Shown piece after piece: positions 15,556 to 16,645 of a DNA stretch of 16,645 nucleotides. This DNA comes from an uncultured Eubacteriales bacterium. Lineage in GTDB: Bacteria; Bacillota; Clostridia; Oscillospirales; Acutalibacteraceae. Position 1 is the first letter of the stretch; each line of letters opens with the position of its first letter. Location: contig ONFW01000180.1 in NCBI GenBank assembly GCA_900317215.1, positions 1 through 16,645 of the forward strand, read 5' to 3'. The notes beneath the pieces were generated by a model that was not told the DNA's origin, searched no databases, and was given only the letters and a program-made list of their open reading frames with translations. The position numbers and the translations under genes were made by a program.

Positions 15556-15993
15556 ATGTCTTCCGCAGGCGATATAATACCAAGCTATACCTTTGAGGTC
15601 TCACTTGACGGTATCGGCTTCAGTTTTTCAAAGGTGTCCAATATATCAGGCTCCGTAGATATAGATACGATAACAGAGGGAGGAGCAAACAACGCTCCTG
15701 TTATCCTTCGCAATCCGAAGAGAAGTCCTGATATGCTTGTTCTTGAAAAGGGCTTATATACCTCCTTCAGCGATACGGCGTTCTCTTTTTTGAAGGAGGG
15801 CACAAAGATAACCTCCATTAGCATCAGCGTTCTCAGAGACGGAAAGACCGTAAGAATGTTTTTTGTGACGAACGGTGTTGTTGTTTCAAGGCAGTTCAGC
15901 CCTCTTGACGCTATGAACAGCTCTGTGCTGACCGTCAGTTTGCAGATCGCACACACCGGCATTACAGAAATGGCTCTGCCGTTTGGTATATGA
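15556..15993 (+). CDS. gp19-like tail tube protein of a contractile injection system
   Basis: A 145-aa protein, the usual length for T4 gp19-like tube proteins (the TIGR02241-type conserved phage tail region). The start SSAGDIIPSYTFEVSLDGIG followed by FSFSKVSNISGSVDIDTITEGG, an Asn-rich turn (GGANN), NPKRSPDMLVLEKGLYTS, and a beta-rich second half with SPLDAMNSSVLTVSLQIAHTG match the family plan (strand, 'GxxxSxVSGl', 'EGG', then 'L.L.RG'). Such proteins stack as hexameric rings to form the inner tube of contractile tails. The ATG has GGTGA (15545-15549) six bases upstream. It lies 31 bases after the DUF6760-like frame, in the same operon. Sheath, baseplate and ATPase genes are not in the window and may lie to the right. 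A lone phage fragment is possible, but no capsid, terminase or integrase is seen. Confidence 0.88.
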   Translation: MSSAGDIIPSYTFEVSLDGIGFSFSKVSNISGSVDIDTITEGGANNAPVILRNPKRSPDMLVLEKGLYTSFSDTAFSFLKEGTKITSISISVLRDGKTVRMFFVTNGVVVSRQFSPLDAMNSSVLTVSLQIAHTGITEMALPFGI

Positions 15994-16023
15994 GAATAAT
16001 AAAAAGAGGAAAACCGATATAAT

Positions 16024-16645
16024 ATGAAACCGTCTGTACTAAAAAATATGACTGCAGCTCCGCCGTTGATAAGGATAACCTCAATGGCGGGCTTTGCTGC
16101 GCTGAGCAATGCCTGCAGCTTTGCACAGTCGATATTTGAAAAATACAGCCGTTCTGATGATGAGTACACAGGCTCAGAGGCCTTTGTTTTTCTCAATTCG
16201 ATAAATAAGCTTCTTCAGACTGGAAACGAGCAAAGGAAAGACTTATCTCAGGCGATAAGACTTGTTATAATCCGGCAGCTCATAATAAGCGGAGAGCTGA
16301 AAGCGCCAAGGGCGGTTTTTGAAACAGCGGAAAACGAGCTTCAGACTATTAAAATGAAGCTCAGGAATTCCGACAGCACATCTTGGAAGCAGCTTGTCAG
16401 GATACAGAGCCTCTTATCGGAAAAAAGCTCTCTTTCAAGCTTTATTATCAAAGCCGAATCAAGGCATGAAAGCACGTTGGAAATGTTTTCATCTATAGAC
16501 CTGAAAGCGATCCTTAACGAAGCTGGGGTATTCAACGGGGCGGCAGGCGCAGCTTCGATGATGCTCCCCGTTATAAGAGCCTCTGCAGAAAGCGAGCCTG
16601 ACTTCTCCTCTGAAAAAGAAGGCTTGGAATATCCCGCCGGCGAAA
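16024..16645 (+). CDS. Hypothetical helical protein in eCIS operon (3' end outside window)
   Basis: The frame from ATG 16024 stays open to the right edge: 207 codons and one base. GAGGA at 16006-16010 is 13 bases upstream, a rather long spacing. I do not recognise the family. The sequence is mainly helical, with charged and leucine-rich stretches (for example AIRLVIIRQLIISGEL, residues about 78-93) and no signal peptide. Near the right edge it turns acidic and Ser-rich (SESEPDFSSEKEG). It follows the tube gene by 30 bases in the same direction, so it is probably part of the same operon. A structural, spike-binding or regulatory role in the injection system is possible but not shown. Confidence 0.7.
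   Translation, partial: MKPSVLKNMTAAPPLIRITSMAGFAALSNACSFAQSIFEKYSRSDDEYTGSEAFVFLNSINKLLQTGNEQRKDLSQAIRLVIIRQLIISGELKAPRAVFETAENELQTIKMKLRNSDSTSWKQLVRIQSLLSEKSSLSSFIIKAESRHESTLEMFSSIDLKAILNEAGVFNGAAGAASMMLPVIRASAESEPDFSSEKEGLEYPAGE

Overview
The window looks like chromosomal DNA of a gut or rumen Firmicute of the Ruminococcaceae/Oscillospirales type, most like Ruminococcus. The reasons are a low-to-middling GC content with heavy use of AGG/AGA and ATA codons, strong AGGAGG-type ribosome sites, sortase-anchored Gram-positive surface proteins with positively charged tails, and a YtrA-type GntR/ABC operon. This is inference; there is no rRNA or other taxonomic marker in the window. No tRNA, rRNA, CRISPR array or insertion sequence was seen.

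Region 1 (1-11935, + strand) is a sortase-dependent pilus operon. It starts with a giant surface protein already open at the left edge (at least 2901 aa). This has a beta-helix repeat region, DUF11-like, SdrD-B-like and SpaA/Cna-B-like domains, and a C-terminal LPVSG sorting signal. An 11-bp hairpin precedes the next gene, a 714-aa pilin backbone (signal peptide, isopeptide fimbrial domain, SpaA-like domain, LPLTG signal). Last is a class C sortase with the DPF lid and the His/Cys/Arg triad. The simplest reading is a two-component pilus: polymerised backbone, giant adhesin as tip or accessory subunit, and a dedicated polymerising sortase. A strong hairpin with T-tracts on both sides ends this operon and also the opposing one.

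Region 2 (11936-14612, - strand) is a four-gene operon read right to left: a YtrA-type GntR repressor, an ABC ATPase and two ABC-2 permeases, with overlapping or nearly touching genes. Its promoter is nearly ideal (TTGACT, 17 bp, TATACT), and a perfect 14-bp palindrome sits on the -10 element and start site, which suggests autorepression.

Region 3 (14613-16645, + strand) is an intergenic region with a good sigma-A promoter, then the beginning of an extracellular contractile injection system (eCIS, phage-tail-like) locus. It contains a tail-assembly gene, a DUF6760-like reading frame, a gp19-like tail tube gene and an unrecognised helical protein running off the right edge.

The most notable observation is at the junction of the first two eCIS genes. 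The DUF6760-like frame has no credible start codon and lies in the -1 frame of the tail-assembly gene. The overlap carries a textbook -1 programmed frameshift signal: slippery heptamer A_AAT_TTT, a 5-nt spacer, then an 11-bp bulged stem with a 4-nt loop that contains the zero-frame stop codon. This suggests that the eCIS makes a short (122 aa) and a fused (181 aa) assembly protein, like the G/GT tail-assembly chaperones of siphophages and E/E' of P2.
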